From NCBI GenBank assembly GCA_028753945.1, contig JAPNXP010000003.1, positions 6,448,001 through 6,512,000 of the forward strand: a DNA stretch of 64,000 nucleotides. The letters are read 5' to 3'. Below the pieces are notes generated by a model, which was not told where the DNA came from, ran no database searches, and saw only the letters and a list, made by a program, of their open reading frames with translations. This DNA is from Hexactinellida sp. DTS-2022 (lineage: Eukaryota > Porifera > Hexactinellida). The translations under genes and the position numbers were made by a program. This document shows positions 44,716-56,205 of this stretch, in pieces (within the stretch, counting starts at the first letter, position 1; each line of letters opens with the position of its first letter).

Positions 44716-47700
44716 TTAGAAGAGTCCGGCCTTGCGACAGGCCTTCTGCAGGAGAGCTCGCACCTTGTACTGCTCCGTGGACAGATCCCTCACGTTCTAG
44801 AACAAATAGAACAAATAGAATAATACTCTGTATATGTGCTACTAGATATAACGCGTTATGTATCAACTCATTTGAGCTGACAAAAAACCCCATTTTTTGA
44901 GAAATAACTTATATGTAGACCGTCTATTTCTAGACCAGGTTTTCTTACACATACATTAGTATTACCCATAGACGGCAGGGGATTTCGATTTCGGTCTACA
45001 GAATTTATAGACGGTCTACAAATTTTTGCCTTATTTGTATGGGCTTTTATAGAACGTCTAGAAATAGACCGTCTACATATAAGGATGATATTTTTTGAAC
45101 AAGTTAAATTAGTTGGTACATTGTTAGGGAGGAAACGAGTTATTATGTCAACCCAAATGAGTTGATACAGCTATAACGGTTGTATTGGGATTAGTATTAC
45201 CTGTAAGAACTCTTCGAGAGAGAGCACGCGCTTTCGGAGCCCCTCCCCCAGGTAGTACAGGGCGTCCTCAATGGCGCACTGACGAGCGTAGAGCGACAGG
45301 ATCCTAGAGAGACGTATAATGGGAATACAGTATTAGTGTAACTAATGTTAGCAGCTTGTATTAAACTCCACATATGGTATCCGATATCCACTGTATAACT
45401 CGGTTATAACATACCTGGGTTAGTACAGTAGATACCAGACACAGATATAAGAACACCTGTTATAAGAACATTCTAATGGAAAACAGTTGCAATATACGTG
45501 CCCTATATAATTTATGTCGGTTATAAAACATTAATGCAGTTCCCGACGATATTCTTATAACCGGTATCCACTGTATCTAGATATAAATACTGCGAAATAT
45601 TGACCCGATTAAGCGGAGCAATCTATTAACCGGCATCCACTGTATCTATTATGACAAGTAACTATTTTTTAAATATCCATTCCCACAAGTGACTATTATA
45701 TAATTCTACCAAATATATGTCCCCTTGAGTGTTCTTATAACGCTTGTATATCCCCCTACATATACTCACTGTTCGTATAGGGGCGCTGTGGCCACTATGG
45801 CCTGGTCCACTGAGAAGTTCTCCCTTTGTGTCTGCAGAGACTGCACTGCTATCTCTATCTCCGCGCTCTTTCGCTCCAGCAGAGAAATGCTGGCGTCCAT
45901 GTCGGCCTGCTGCTGCTGTATGCGTCCCATGACCCCCTTGAGGGTCTCCTGGCCCGACCGGAGCCGCTGGTTGGTGGCGCGCAGCTCCGAGAGCTCCCCC
46001 TCGCTGGCCTGCGTCAGCATGTCCATCTGGAGCCGCACTTTCTGCTGCACCGCGGAGAGAAGCGAGTCTCGCTTTATGCGCTCATCGTCCCCGCGGGGCC
46101 CGCCGCCGAAGGGGGGGTAGGGGGCCGCGGGGGGGCCGGGGCCCGGCGGGTAGGAGGCCGCGGGGCCAGGGGGGTAGGAGGGGGGCCTCACCACAGAGGA
46201 GGGGGGGTAGGGCGGCGGTTGAGAAGCTGGGGGAGAGAGAGAATACAGTGAAACCGTTTTTATATAACTACACTGTGTACTCTCTAATAGTCCACCAGTG
46301 AGCAAATGGGACCAAGTGGTCTACTAGAGAACATGGACTATTCAGATATATAAATAGTTGATTTGGACAAGTATTATTAGAGAAGTGGACAATTAGACAA
46401 AACAGACAGTACTTAAGTTATGTATTCTAAATGTGTAAGAAATTCCAATTTTGTTTCATTCTCAATCGGTTTATTCAAACTATCGGATTTGTCTCAATTT
46501 CCATGCAAAGAATTGGTTATAAACCCCGGTTTCCACTGTACTATACTATAGTCAGCTGACGAATGAGGAGCTTACCTGGCGCGGTCTGGTATCTGGGGGG
46601 TCCGGCGGGCGGCGTTCCTTGGAACGGGACGGGCATGCCGGGTCTGGGGGCGTACTGGGTCGCCGGGGCCGGGGCCGGGGGGTACGGATAGGGGGCGGGG
46701 GCGGGGGGACCCGAGTGGTACCCTCCGGGGGGCTGGTAGTATCCGGGCTGAGCTGCTGGCATTCTACAGAGAGAATCGGTAGCTAGGGTATCAGGCCCTT
46801 ATTGGTAAGTACTTACACCATGTGTGGCTGTGCCGGCCTTGCGAACACCGGCGGTTCCTCTGAGAATACCACGGACATGGTCTGCACAAGGTCGCACAGG
46901 TCGCTGGAGCCCTAGGGACAGGGGACAGAGTGTTAGGATAGCAGGGGGTAACTGTATAGGAAGTTATTTGCAGGGACTTTTTTATAGAAGTTAAATAAGC
47001 GGCACCCTAAAGGTGTCAGCCATAATTCAATGATGAGGCATTATTTGAAGGAGCAAACAGGGATGTATCCATGAAATTTTGGAAAATAAAATTTGACCAG
47101 AAACCGGCACCTAAATGGAATCACATCTGAAGCACTTTACACCTCAACCTATGCCTGTCTGGAACCTATATAAACCCCTGGTATTACAGTAGAACCGGCT
47201 AAGCATATAATGCCTATCCAATAGAGACGTTATAACTCCTGTTATAACAGCACATAACTAACCCGTGTCCACTCGTGCAGGTATGGCAGGAAGACGGTTC
47301 CACTTGTGTCCACGTACTTGGATGGCTTTATGCTCATGGCGGCCGTGGGGGTGACTCTAGGGATGGGGGGCACCTTGGGGAACTGTTTGGGGAGCCAGAT
47401 TGTTATAGGAATGTTGTAGTTAGTTCCTAGCAGGCTAATTATAGAACGGTTGTAATAGAACATTCCTAAGTACCTTTGTAGTTGACAGGGATAGTTCCTT
47501 CTAGACATACCATCTTCTCGGCTTTCTGGGTCCCGGGGTGAGCTATAAATAGACACATAGAACCTCGTTAGTAGGAACACCAGCAAATGCGTTCGTATTA
47601 ATCGGTGTTATTTGTATTGAAAATGTATTCGAAATAATGTTCGTATTAACCGGAATTTCGGATTGACCGTGTTCGTACGAAAGAAATGTTTAGAAATAAT

Positions 47701-47993
47701 GTTCGTATTAACTGTGTTCCTACTAACGAGTATATACTGTACTTAGGATACAACAAAGGTAGATAGGAATTCAATAGATTCTATTAACAGGACGTACCGT
47801 ACTGCTTGAAGTTCGGCTTTATGTCGCTGTATACGTTGAAGAGTCTCGTGGAGAGAATCTTAACATCCGACGCAAACAGATAGTCTCGCACCTAAGAAAC
47901 AACTAATCCCTGGTCCAGTCTGCATTATAGCTATCCTACCTGCTCCTTCAGAATGTCGTTAATCTTCTTAGTTTTATCGCCAGAATTATTCAT
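44716..47993 (-). CDS. TSG101: TSG101 (ESCRT-I subunit) homologue
   Basis: Exons: 47993-47940, 47891-47798, 47542-47474, 47426-47263, 46911-46817, 46763-46576, 46226-45770, 45303-45201, 44796-44716, giving 434 aa in closed phase. The UEV domain (~1-140) shows EGTIPVNYKG, TNYNIPITIWLP, KYVDTSGTVFLPYLHEW and VVFSEEPPVFARP, all matching human TSG101. A long Pro/Tyr-rich linker follows (YPPGP-type repeats). Next are a coiled coil (~225-310), the VATAPLYEQ motif and the steadiness box (ILSLYARQCAIEDALYYLGEGLRK...RALLQKACRKAGLF). It sorts ubiquitylated cargo into endosomal vesicles and acts in cytokinesis and exosome release. The ATG directly follows GTGCAG, so a 5' UTR intron is possible. It converges with STRAP, with 38 bp between the stops. 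Confidence 0.95.
44909..45087. mobile_element. Family G element (TAGACCGTCTA) in TSG101 intron 8
   Basis: Ends CTTATATGTAGACCGTCTA and TAGACCGTCTACATATAAGG are inverted copies. The middle has 'ATAGACGGCAGGG'. Other copies: 34645-34755, parts at 465-530 and 32390-32650. The TTATATGTAGAC ends differ from the TACAGT families. Confidence 0.8.
46970..47190. mobile_element. Family H element in TSG101 intron 4
   Basis: It has GGCACCCTAAAGGTGTCAGCC and CCTATATAAACCCCTGG ends, related to 16083-16376. Confidence 0.65.
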
Positions 47994-48108
47994 CTGCACT
48001 AGCCTAATATAACTCAGAATGGAAGGATTAATTGTGACAAGTAACAAACAAACAACAGATAAGTTATCACCTAGCAGGTAAAATAGAATATTCTAGAACA
48101 ATAAGTGA

Positions 48109-49629
48109 CTAGTTGCAGTGGAATAGGTGCATAACGAAGTCGAAGTCGTGCACGTGTTGGTTGTAGAAGTATGAGCGCACCGGGTAGCTGGAGCTCAGTC
48201 GGGCCGGGCCGGCGATCAGCAGACCGGTCGACAGCGACAGCAGGTTAGTCTCGACCAGGAATGCAAATCCATGGTCCCTCACCATTCCCCCCTCATTGCT
48301 CATTATCTCCGGAGGCTCCACGCGCCCTATAAACGCCTTGTCTCTAAGCACCTCTTCTATTTCCGAGTACTTGTCTTTAACGGCCTGTTTGTCCGGATAG
48401 TCAACAAAGCTGGGTGAGGTTATAAACGCTAGTCTGTTCGGGTATTCTGCCATGAACCACCAGCGTATAAAGGAGCTGACCTGGTCCAGACAGTCAGTTG
48501 TGTTGCTGCGCTCATTCATGATAAGCTGGAGGTCCACGTACACACTTACGTAGTCCTTGGGGTAGAGGCCCCAGGAGTCGAGGAACTCGCTGGTGTGCGC
48601 AGACACCTCCCCCGAGAAGGGGATCGTTATGGGGGGGCGGCACTTGGAGGTGTACCGGTTCTTCACGTCTAGGAACACGGCCTTTGCTCCCGGCGCGTTC
48701 GGGGGTTTCATCCCGTTCCAGTTCACGAGCACGAGTGTCTTGTGTTCGCCGGAGAGCCCGAGGTAGGACGCGAACTGCTTACGGGAGATCGGCAGGTTCG
48801 CGTCCACACACACCGCCCGCTCCAGGGCGAACACCCGGCCGGACAGCTGAGTGAGCTCTCGCGTGACGCACTGGCTGACAGGGTCCAGGTACTTGGAGCA
48901 GTCCCGTACGTAGCTCCGGGGGCCCTCCGAAGGGAACAGGCTGTCCCTCGCAAAGCTGCCGGCAGAGGAGTCGGGGAACACTATGACGTCATCAGAGTAC
49001 ACGAAGAAGACCAGCAGGACCTGGGGCGGGGCCCGCTCCAAGGCTACCCCCAGCTCCTGGAAAGCCGGCAGTCGGAAGGAGTCAAGGAACACATTGGCCC
49101 GGTCTATGTCGAAGTAGCGGGAGATGGAAAGTGAGTAGTTGTTACGGACCCCGCCGCAGTGCAGCGTGCTGTACTTCCCGTTATGCACCGAGGGTAGCAC
49201 AACCCGGTACGCGAGCAGATCCGCGATGCACTCGAGCTCTACGAAGTTATACAGCGACTCGACTATACTGCCCTCCGTGCGGAGTCCCAGGATGATACCC
49301 TGGGTGGCCTGGGGGTCCCGAGGGAACTCCTGTATGTCTAGGGTCAGTTTGAGAACGGGCTCCTTGTCCGAGAGGAGCTCGTCGTTCCCCGGTGTCCCCT
49401 CTAGCCCCCCCAGGGACTCCAGGCCCTCCTCCAGCTCGTACGCGTACTCGGGGGAGGGGTCGGGGGGCGCGGGGGCGGGGGCGCGACGCAGGAGGTCCCC
49501 ACTCGTGAGGATGTACACCCCGAGACAGAGAATTAGGATAAGAATCAAGTTGGGACGGATGCGGCCCCTTGGCACCGAGCTCATACGCCGGCCTAATTTC
49601 CTAGCAAAGCAACTGATCAGCTGATTCAT
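48109..49629 (-). CDS. Type II membrane protein, putative O-fucosyltransferase-like
   Basis: Intronless. Codons from the ATG at 49629 encode 506 aa; the ATG at 49584 would give 491. A single N-terminal membrane anchor (NLILILILCLGVYILT) follows a basic RGRIRPN stretch, as in Golgi type II enzymes, and a Pro/Glu-rich stem comes next. The luminal part contains LVLVNWNGM, IPFSGEVSAHTSEFLDSWGL, SVYVDLQLIM, CLDQVSSFIRWW and LLIAGPARLSSS. I read these as the O-fucosyltransferase (GT65/68-like) pattern NWNG...HIR...CLD...SS. The conserved HxR of that family appears here as YVD, so catalysis is doubtful. The identification is by pattern only. The stop is 115 bp before the TSG101 ATG. Confidence 0.6.
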   Translation of the reverse strand: MNQLISCFARKLGRRMSSVPRGRIRPNLILILILCLGVYILTSGDLLRRAPAPAPPDPSPEYAYELEEGLESLGGLEGTPGNDELLSDKEPVLKLTLDIQEFPRDPQATQGIILGLRTEGSIVESLYNFVELECIADLLAYRVVLPSVHNGKYSTLHCGGVRNNYSLSISRYFDIDRANVFLDSFRLPAFQELGVALERAPPQVLLVFFVYSDDVIVFPDSSAGSFARDSLFPSEGPRSYVRDCSKYLDPVSQCVTRELTQLSGRVFALERAVCVDANLPISRKQFASYLGLSGEHKTLVLVNWNGMKPPNAPGAKAVFLDVKNRYTSKCRPPITIPFSGEVSAHTSEFLDSWGLYPKDYVSVYVDLQLIMNERSNTTDCLDQVSSFIRWWFMAEYPNRLAFITSPSFVDYPDKQAVKDKYSEIEEVLRDKAFIGRVEPPEIMSNEGGMVRDHGFAFLVETNLLSLSTGLLIAGPARLSSSYPVRSYFYNQHVHDFDFVMHLFHCN

Positions 49630-50187
49630 GCTCAATCGTATCAGCTGTGCGACTCCTATAAATACCCCGGGACACCCGCATGCAAGGATTCTTGTTTGTA
49701 AACACACACAAACAAAGCGAGTGTAACACACACTTTCGGACTATTTGTATGGAGTATCACCTTACAAGCATGTAACGACCTAAATAACGACTGCATACGC
49801 GTATAGCATGAATCCCTAGTGGGTCTAGCAGATTGCATTAACAGCCCTTATAAGGAAGGGTACAACACATTACTCACTACCAGTGTATTATACAGCCATT
49901 TGTAAAAACGCTCCTAATCCTGATCTGATCCAATTTTCATACTCCTAAATCCCAAATTAATGCTACGGTATAGGAGAAGATTCCAAATTTTGACGCTCTT
50001 AATTAATATTTTCCAAAAATCATCTCCAAAAGGAGCGTCTCGCTCCTGGATAATTCCTTGCTGCAACGCCTAGCTATTTGTGGTGTCTCGTTAGACTAGT
50101 TAGTTATGCCAGTTCTAACGGAGTTATAATAGGATGCAAGTGGATCAATAAAATAAATATATAAAGAGAACAGAAATAAGAGGCTGG
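49630..50187. repeat. Spacer with a family E element
   Basis: About 49882-50072 is a family E element (TATACAGCCATTTGTAAA...GGATAATTCCTTG). The rest would hold the promoter of the O-FucT-like gene; no motif stands out. Confidence 0.65.
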
Positions 50188-53100
50188 TCAGTCCAGGGAG
50201 TGTGTGGGGGTCTGTGCCGCCAGGAGCCGGTAGGGCGGGGGCGGGGGCGTGAGTGGGGCAGAGAGGCACCTGTACCCCTGGGGAGGGGACCAGGGGGCGG
50301 GGCCCAAACGCTGGGAGGGGGAGGGGGAGGGGGAGTAGGCCGGGGGCTCCGAGAGGACAGAGGGACTCCTGACAGCGGGGACAGGGGCCCTGAAGGGGTC
50401 AGGGGGGTCTTCTTCGGAGGTGTGTCTGAAATAAGTTAATAAATAGAGTATACTATATGTGGAGTTATAAATTATAATACACACTATATTCTCAGTTCAA
50501 TGGCTACAAACTACAGTAGATACAATACCAGATATAAGAAGACCGACACCGTTATAAGAACACCGGATATAAGAACATTATATTGAAAATCGGTTTCCAT
50601 ATACCCTTGTATAATTTATGTCGGTTATAAGAACACTGTATGCAGTTCCCGACGATGTAATAGGTAATAGCCCCCTAATCAGATTACTATATAGAGAATC
50701 TCTTATAATCTAATATTAGACAATATTTTTAATAGATATAATAAATGCAGCCTCCCGTCTCAACTTTCTCTAAAAAGATGGTTGATAAACAAGTAATTAA
50801 TTATATGTGGCCTTAGCTAATATCTAATTAGCCCCTATAAGATTATGTAGACAGAATCAATTAACTAACTATTAAACCCGGAGTGAATTAGATAAGCGGG
50901 GGTCGCACATCTTGACTCCATAACTGACACGACAGCAAATATAACGTTATCGAAACAGGCGATAATGTAATATTATCAGAATAGCAATATGTGCTAATTT
51001 AACACAATACTAATTACTGGGCACTGGAGTTTAATAGTGAATAGATTAGTCAGCAGATACATGCGATACAGGCTACAAGGCCTCTATATAGACACACAGG
51101 GGACAGTGTATTATACAGCCATTTGTAAATGCGCTCCTAATCCTGGTCTGATCCAATTTCCATACGCCTAATTCACAAATTAATGTTACGGTATAAGAGA
51201 GACTTCAAATTTTCGCGCTCCTAAATTAAATTTTCCCAAATCATACTCCAAAAGGAGCGTCTCGGCTCCTGTATAATTCCTTGCAGGGGGGTTAACAAAA
51301 GTGTAACAAAGTGCATTGCAAATTCTATCAACGAAATGCCGCCCAGTTCATATAATATACCACTAATCTATACTATATTAGTAGCCAATATAACAAACTC
51401 CTGAGACTTATTATATATTCTATATTAGTAGCCAATATGTAAGCTGCTAGATAAGGCTCTATAAGTGGTAGCCTACTAAGGTAAATAAATCAACTGTTTA
51501 CCATGCAGATATCTACAGAATAACGGACGGGCACTACTCACTTGTATAATCTGAAGGATCCGCTCCTGGAGAGCCTAGCGGCCAGACACGCAAGCAGAGC
51601 CGCGGCTAACAAGCAGAGGAGGATTAGCAGCGACACCAGTCCCGCACTCAGGTAGTACACAACTGCTGCTGAGAGATAATAGGTAAACAACAACAAATAG
51701 GTGGTCTTTTTTCTAACACCTTTCTAATACACCGGGTTTTCTAACTAATCGGTTTTTTCTAACTACGTACCTATGTATTCTAAATATGTAAGAAATTTCA
51801 ATTTTGTTTAATTTCAATCGGTTTATTCCAACTATCAGATTTTCTTACTATATTTCCATGCAAAGAATTGGTTATAAGAAACCCGGTTTCGACTGTAGTA
51901 TAATATGTGATTAGTAGCAAATTAGAAATACTACAAAATGTTCCAGGAATCTTAGCGGAGATTGTCTGACACAGAAAATTAAAAAGCGAGCGAAATAATA
52001 AACTTAAAACTTTCGTGGAATTACTTTGTTAATCAATAACAGAAATTATTGATTGCGAATCAAACTATAATTACAAGCAAGCAGTTGTATGAACTAACTA
52101 ATCACCCGGAAAACAAACAGAGGAATGCAGTTATTTCCCCCTCTGTCTGCTAATTAGCAACAAACTAGCTATTAGAGTGTCTGCTAATTAGCAACAAACT
52201 AGCTATTAGAGTGTCTGCTAATTAGCAACAAACTAGCTATTAGAGTGTCTGTCCTTACTTAATTAGGAACTGTTGTTACTAGAGGTGTTAACAACTCACC
52301 CGGGGTCTGTCCTAGCGACGCGACTGTCGCATTGGTATGCGGCGGCGGAGACACACATTCCTGGGAGGAGGAACAGACCTGTCCGGGGGGGCAGTGGCTG
52401 TCCCCCCGGCACCCCTCGAGGGGGACACATCTGCCCCCTGATAGACGGGACCCGTTCTGGCACTGGCAGTGTCCGGACAGGTCCGAGCAGAGAGAGGAGG
52501 GGGGACAGGAGGGGAGACAGGGGGCCCGGCTGGGGGCGGGGCGCGTGGAGGCGGCACATCCGGAGGACACATTCCGGACCCCTTCTGCCTCCCTGGCCTG
52601 GCACCATACGGTCCTGTCGGCCCCACTCCAGGGGGAGGTGCGCCACTGGAGGGAGAGACAGGTGTCCGGCGGGGGGACACAGGGGCGGATAAGGTACTCG
52701 GGAGTGCGGTCCCCCGGGCGCGGGGCCCGGGAGGGGAGGAGGTACCCCAGGGGGCGGGGGGATATGAGGAGCCCCCTGGAGGGGTCCGAGCAGAGAGAGG
52801 AGCAGTTGGGACGGGGGGCAGAGGGGAGGGGGACAGAGAGAACAGAGTCCGGACAGGGGACAGCGCAGGGGGCGCTTGTCCGCGTGTCCCTGTCGAGGTG
52901 TAGGAAGGGGGAGAAGGGGTCCCGGCCCGGGGGGGCGCAGACGGAGAGGGGGCGGGGCCCGGACCTGTCCAGACAGAGGACCGCCCGGAGCCTGTGTCCG
53001 GTCCCACAGGTGCCGGCGTCCGTCTGGCAGGGGGACCAGTGCCCCCTGGAGAGGGCGGGCCGGGGGCAGGGGAGGAAGCAGGGGCGCGTCTGCTCCAGAG

Positions 53101-56100
53101 GGGGGCACAGGGCCCCTCCGGACCGCGGGGGGTCCGTGACGTAGCGGCTCCGCCTCTGCACCCCTGAGGGGGCGGCACAGGTGCCGGAGCAAGCGGACCA
53201 ATCGGAGAAGAGGGAGACTCGGCAGGGGGCGGGGCTTGGAGGCACACAGGCCTGAGAGAGGCCGGAGGGAGGTCCCCATTCCGCGAGGCAGAGGGGGGAG
53301 GGGGCAGATGCTCCTGTCGGGTATTCGCAGGAATAGTTCCGGTACTGTGTCCCGGCGGCGCAGGGGGAGTAGGGGGAGTAGGACCAGTCGGCCCGAGAGG
53401 GGGGGCACTCTCTAGTCTCAGAGGGGGCACCGCAGGAGACCCCCGCCCCCCGCCGGGCCCTGAGGAGGCCCCGGGTCCTGTTCTGAGCGGAGGCGTGACA
53501 CGGGCCCCAGGGGGACCAGAGGGTCTGCAGACAGTCCGGCGGACAGTGCAGGTAGCAGTGCCGCGAGGGGGCGGGTCGGGAGGAGAGGGGACAGGGGACA
53601 GATCCCCTCAGACACCTGACGCTCCTCTCCTGGGACCCGAAGCCGCAGGCGGGGCCGGGGGGGACACAGGGGGTCCACGGGCCCGCTTGCCACCCGGGGG
53701 CGCGACAGGGGGCCAGGGCGCAGGAGGACAGCTCGGAGAGGGAGGGGCACTCCGCCCCCCCGAGGCTAGGAGGTGTCAGGACCGGCCTGTTCCGGGCCCG
53801 GACCCCTCCGTCGCAGCTGGCGGAGCAGGGGCCCCAGGGGGACCAGGGGGCGGGGACACATGGGACGGGACAGGGGGCGTGGCACTCCTTGAGGGCCGGA
53901 GGGGGCGCCTGGGGACAGAAGGAGGCCGGGAATGGGACGCTGTCGGAGCGGAGACAGGCGACAGCCCGGTGGCGCATGCCGCGGCCGCAGGTGTCAAGTG
54001 GCAGACACTGGGACCACCTGGATACCGGGTCCCATCTGTAGGAGGGGCACGGGGCGGGGGGGCAGGGGAGGGACTCTGTTAGGGGGAGGGCGGACAGGTG
54101 CGGACAGTGGGAGCCTATAATGTGTCTGGTGCGAGAGCGGGTGTTAGAGCCGCAGGAGGAGGGACAGGGGGCGAATGGGCCCCACTGGGAGAGACCGCAC
54201 AGGGGACAGGGGAGGGGACAGGGGACCGCCAGGAGCTCCGAGGGGGGCAGGGGGGCGGAGCCGCAGTTCCCCTCTGAGAGAACTCCCGAGTCCGAGACAC
54301 ACTCAATGCCAGCTGTCCGGTAGCCCGGCCCACAGATACCAAGCTGGGACAGAGGAATGCAGGGGCCGAATTCCTTGACTCGCCAGTGGTAACTAGGAGG
54401 ACATTCCTGAGCAGCACACGGTTGCTCTGATTGCATAACAGTCCCTACTGAATGGGGACAGTCAGCTGATCCCAGAACCATCCTCTTTCTAGTCATAGTT
54501 CCAGTTCCACATTGAGAGGAGCACGCCGAGTAGACCGACCAATTGGAATAGAGGCACGGAGGGGAGTCGATACATTCCGAATGACAAGTCCGGTTGCTAG
54601 GAGGTTTATCCAATACTCCGCAATAAATAGAAGTGTGACCACTTGATTCCACACATTCCACATTCCTAGTCTGGTAACCCTGGAGACAGTCACACTCTGA
54701 CCAATCAGAATATCTCCATCGGTAGGTGCTGTCGTTACAGGTCCGTTGCTGGGTTATTCGGAATGGAATGTGCGCCGGAATAGAATAGGCGGGATATCCC
54801 ATTAGGTCCCGGCTCCTGCGGGATCTGCTGCTGAGACAAACCGACCAATCAGACCAGTGGGATAGTATTACGTCACTCTCTATAGTCTGGTTACAGGGCC
54901 GGGTATACAGCTGATCTGAAAACAGAAAATGTAAACAAATATAAATATAAACAAATATAAACAGAAATAAATATAAATGGAAACAAATATAAATGGAAAC
55001 GAATATAAATGTAAAGAATGGTATGAAAAGTGAATCTGTTGGTTGTATAAAGGTATTATCAACAAATGGCGTATAAACCAGAGCTATGCAATAATGAGAC
55101 AGGAGGCTTCTCATGGACAATTAGTGCTATTGCTATCTAGATAACTACCTATCTGCCTTATGCCTACACTGCATACATTGTCTACTGTACATAACTAACC
55201 TCCAGTGGCGTTGTACAGGGTGCATGAGAAGGCGCTGAGGAGACAGGTGTCGCAGAGGGAGTACTCAGTCAGCTGAGAGGAGACCCCGGATACCAGCTGT
55301 CTCTCCCGGGCCCTGAGAGAGGGACAGGAGTCCCCACAGGCCCCCCAGGCCCCCCACTGGGTGTAGAGAGGGGAGCAGTAGCGGACAGAGAGGGGGCGGG
55401 GGGAGGGACAGCTGGGGGACTCAGACAGGGATGTGTCCCCTCCGTACTTCCGGTAGCATAGCACCAGTCTGTGAGAGGAACCAGCGGCGTCGCAATCTGA
55501 CCAATCGGAAGCCACGCTCCACTCAAAGACAGCAGGAGCCTGACACGTGACATTCCGACTGCATTCCTCGCGTTGCCATAGAGACGGACAGGAGCCGTAG
55601 GTGGGTTGCCTAGCAACGGATCGGAATCTGGTTCTGTTCCCGGTTAGCGGGCCGCAGGAGGGGGCGAGACAGGGGGACCAGTGGCCCCAGGGGGACAGCT
55701 GACAGGGACACGAGAGGGGACACACCCTCGCGTCCGCGGGACCCGGTATGGGGCAGAGGGAGACAGCTGATTGGCTGCCGTTCCTATCGAAACAGCTGAC
55801 ATTCCTTCTCTCCACCCCGACCCCGCAGCTCGCGTTCCGACCAATCAGCTGTCTGCACCCGCCCCAGGGGCCTACTCGCCAGTGGAAGGGGGCTATAGGG
55901 GTCGCGTAGTGGTCCCAGCTGTCCGTGAGACAGGCCCGTGTCCTCTCGGGGCCGCAGGGCTCCGTCTCCGTCAGACGCGGGCAGGGGGCGTCCCTCTCCC
56001 GGAGGTAGAGCAGCTCCCGCGTCCGGACCCTCTGGAGGATAGTGTCCGCACATCTCCGCGGAATAAATAGAAAGAGGGCTGTCTCTGTTAGGCGGGGCGG

Positions 56101-56205
56101 GGCCTGGCACCTGCCCCAGGGGCTCCAGTGGGTATACACACATTCCTGGGAGGAATACGGTAGCGAGGCTAGGAGGCAAACAACGGCAAACAAACAAACA
56201 AACAT
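50188..56205 (-). CDS. THSD7: THSD7-type multi-thrombospondin-repeat transmembrane receptor
   Basis: Exons: 56205-55200, 54915-52300, 51668-51542, 50425-50188, giving 1328 aa in exact phase. A signal peptide spans residues 1-20. About 18 thrombospondin type 1 repeats alternate between W-x-x-W (e.g. HWSPWGRC, PWSPWGPC) and single-W types, as in THSD7A/B (human THSD7A ~1657 aa). The last repeat, LQWRTSPWSGADRTVWCQ...VSSGC, matches the diagnostic THSD7A segment KWMASAWKGSSRTVWCQ. After it comes an EGF-like Cys stretch (CSDLSGHCQCQNG). The TM helix (~1209-1238) is in its own exon. The ~90-residue tail is proline-rich with PPAYSP and PPPPPYR motifs. Vertebrate THSD7A acts in endothelial and podocyte adhesion; an adhesion or guidance role here is inferred. 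Confidence 0.92.
51107..51285. mobile_element. Family E element (ACAGCCATTTGTAAA)
   Basis: Representative copy: TATTATACAGCCATTTGTAA at one end and GCTCCTGTATAATTCCTTG at the other. The interior has 'GGTCTGATCCAATTT' and 'CTCCAAAAGGAGCGTCTCG' (itself a small hairpin). Other copies: 13393-13560, 16790-17010, 21270-21460, 23420-23610, 30470-30605, 37845-38010, 43777-43960, 49882-50072, 57170-57330, 60900-61010 (split by a family A insertion). Confidence 0.85.
51729..51896. mobile_element. Family F inverted-repeat element (AAACCCGG)
   Basis: Ends are CACCGGGTTTTCTAACTAAT and AACCCGGTTTCGACTGTA, with interior 'TTGCATGGAAA' boxes. Other copies: 14550-14725, 22975-23140, 46430-46540, 39650-39795, 26990-27125 (diverged). 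Confidence 0.8.
52140..52256. repeat. Three 34-bp tandem repeats in THSD7 intron 2
   Basis: GTCTGCTAATTAGCAACAAACTAGCTATTAGA-type units occur three times in a row close to the exon 2 donor (52299). They do not copy it. Confidence 0.85.

Noticed and set aside
44380..44823. 147-codon plus ORF overlapping STRAP exon 7
   Set aside because: Another frame of the last STRAP exon. The conserved YSPDGEVLAAG/YGLW frame is the one at 44532-44677.
52296..53430. Two further minus-strand ORFs of ~370 aa in the other frames of THSD7 exon 2
   Set aside because: Proline/serine-rich frame shadows of the same GC-rich exon. They have no start context or domain.
52273..54378. Long plus-strand ORFs opposite the THSD7 exons
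   Set aside because: They arise from the GC-rich, Cys/Pro-coding antisense strand. The minus frame has conserved TSR cysteines and tryptophans; the plus frames are low-complexity Gly/Arg/Pro.
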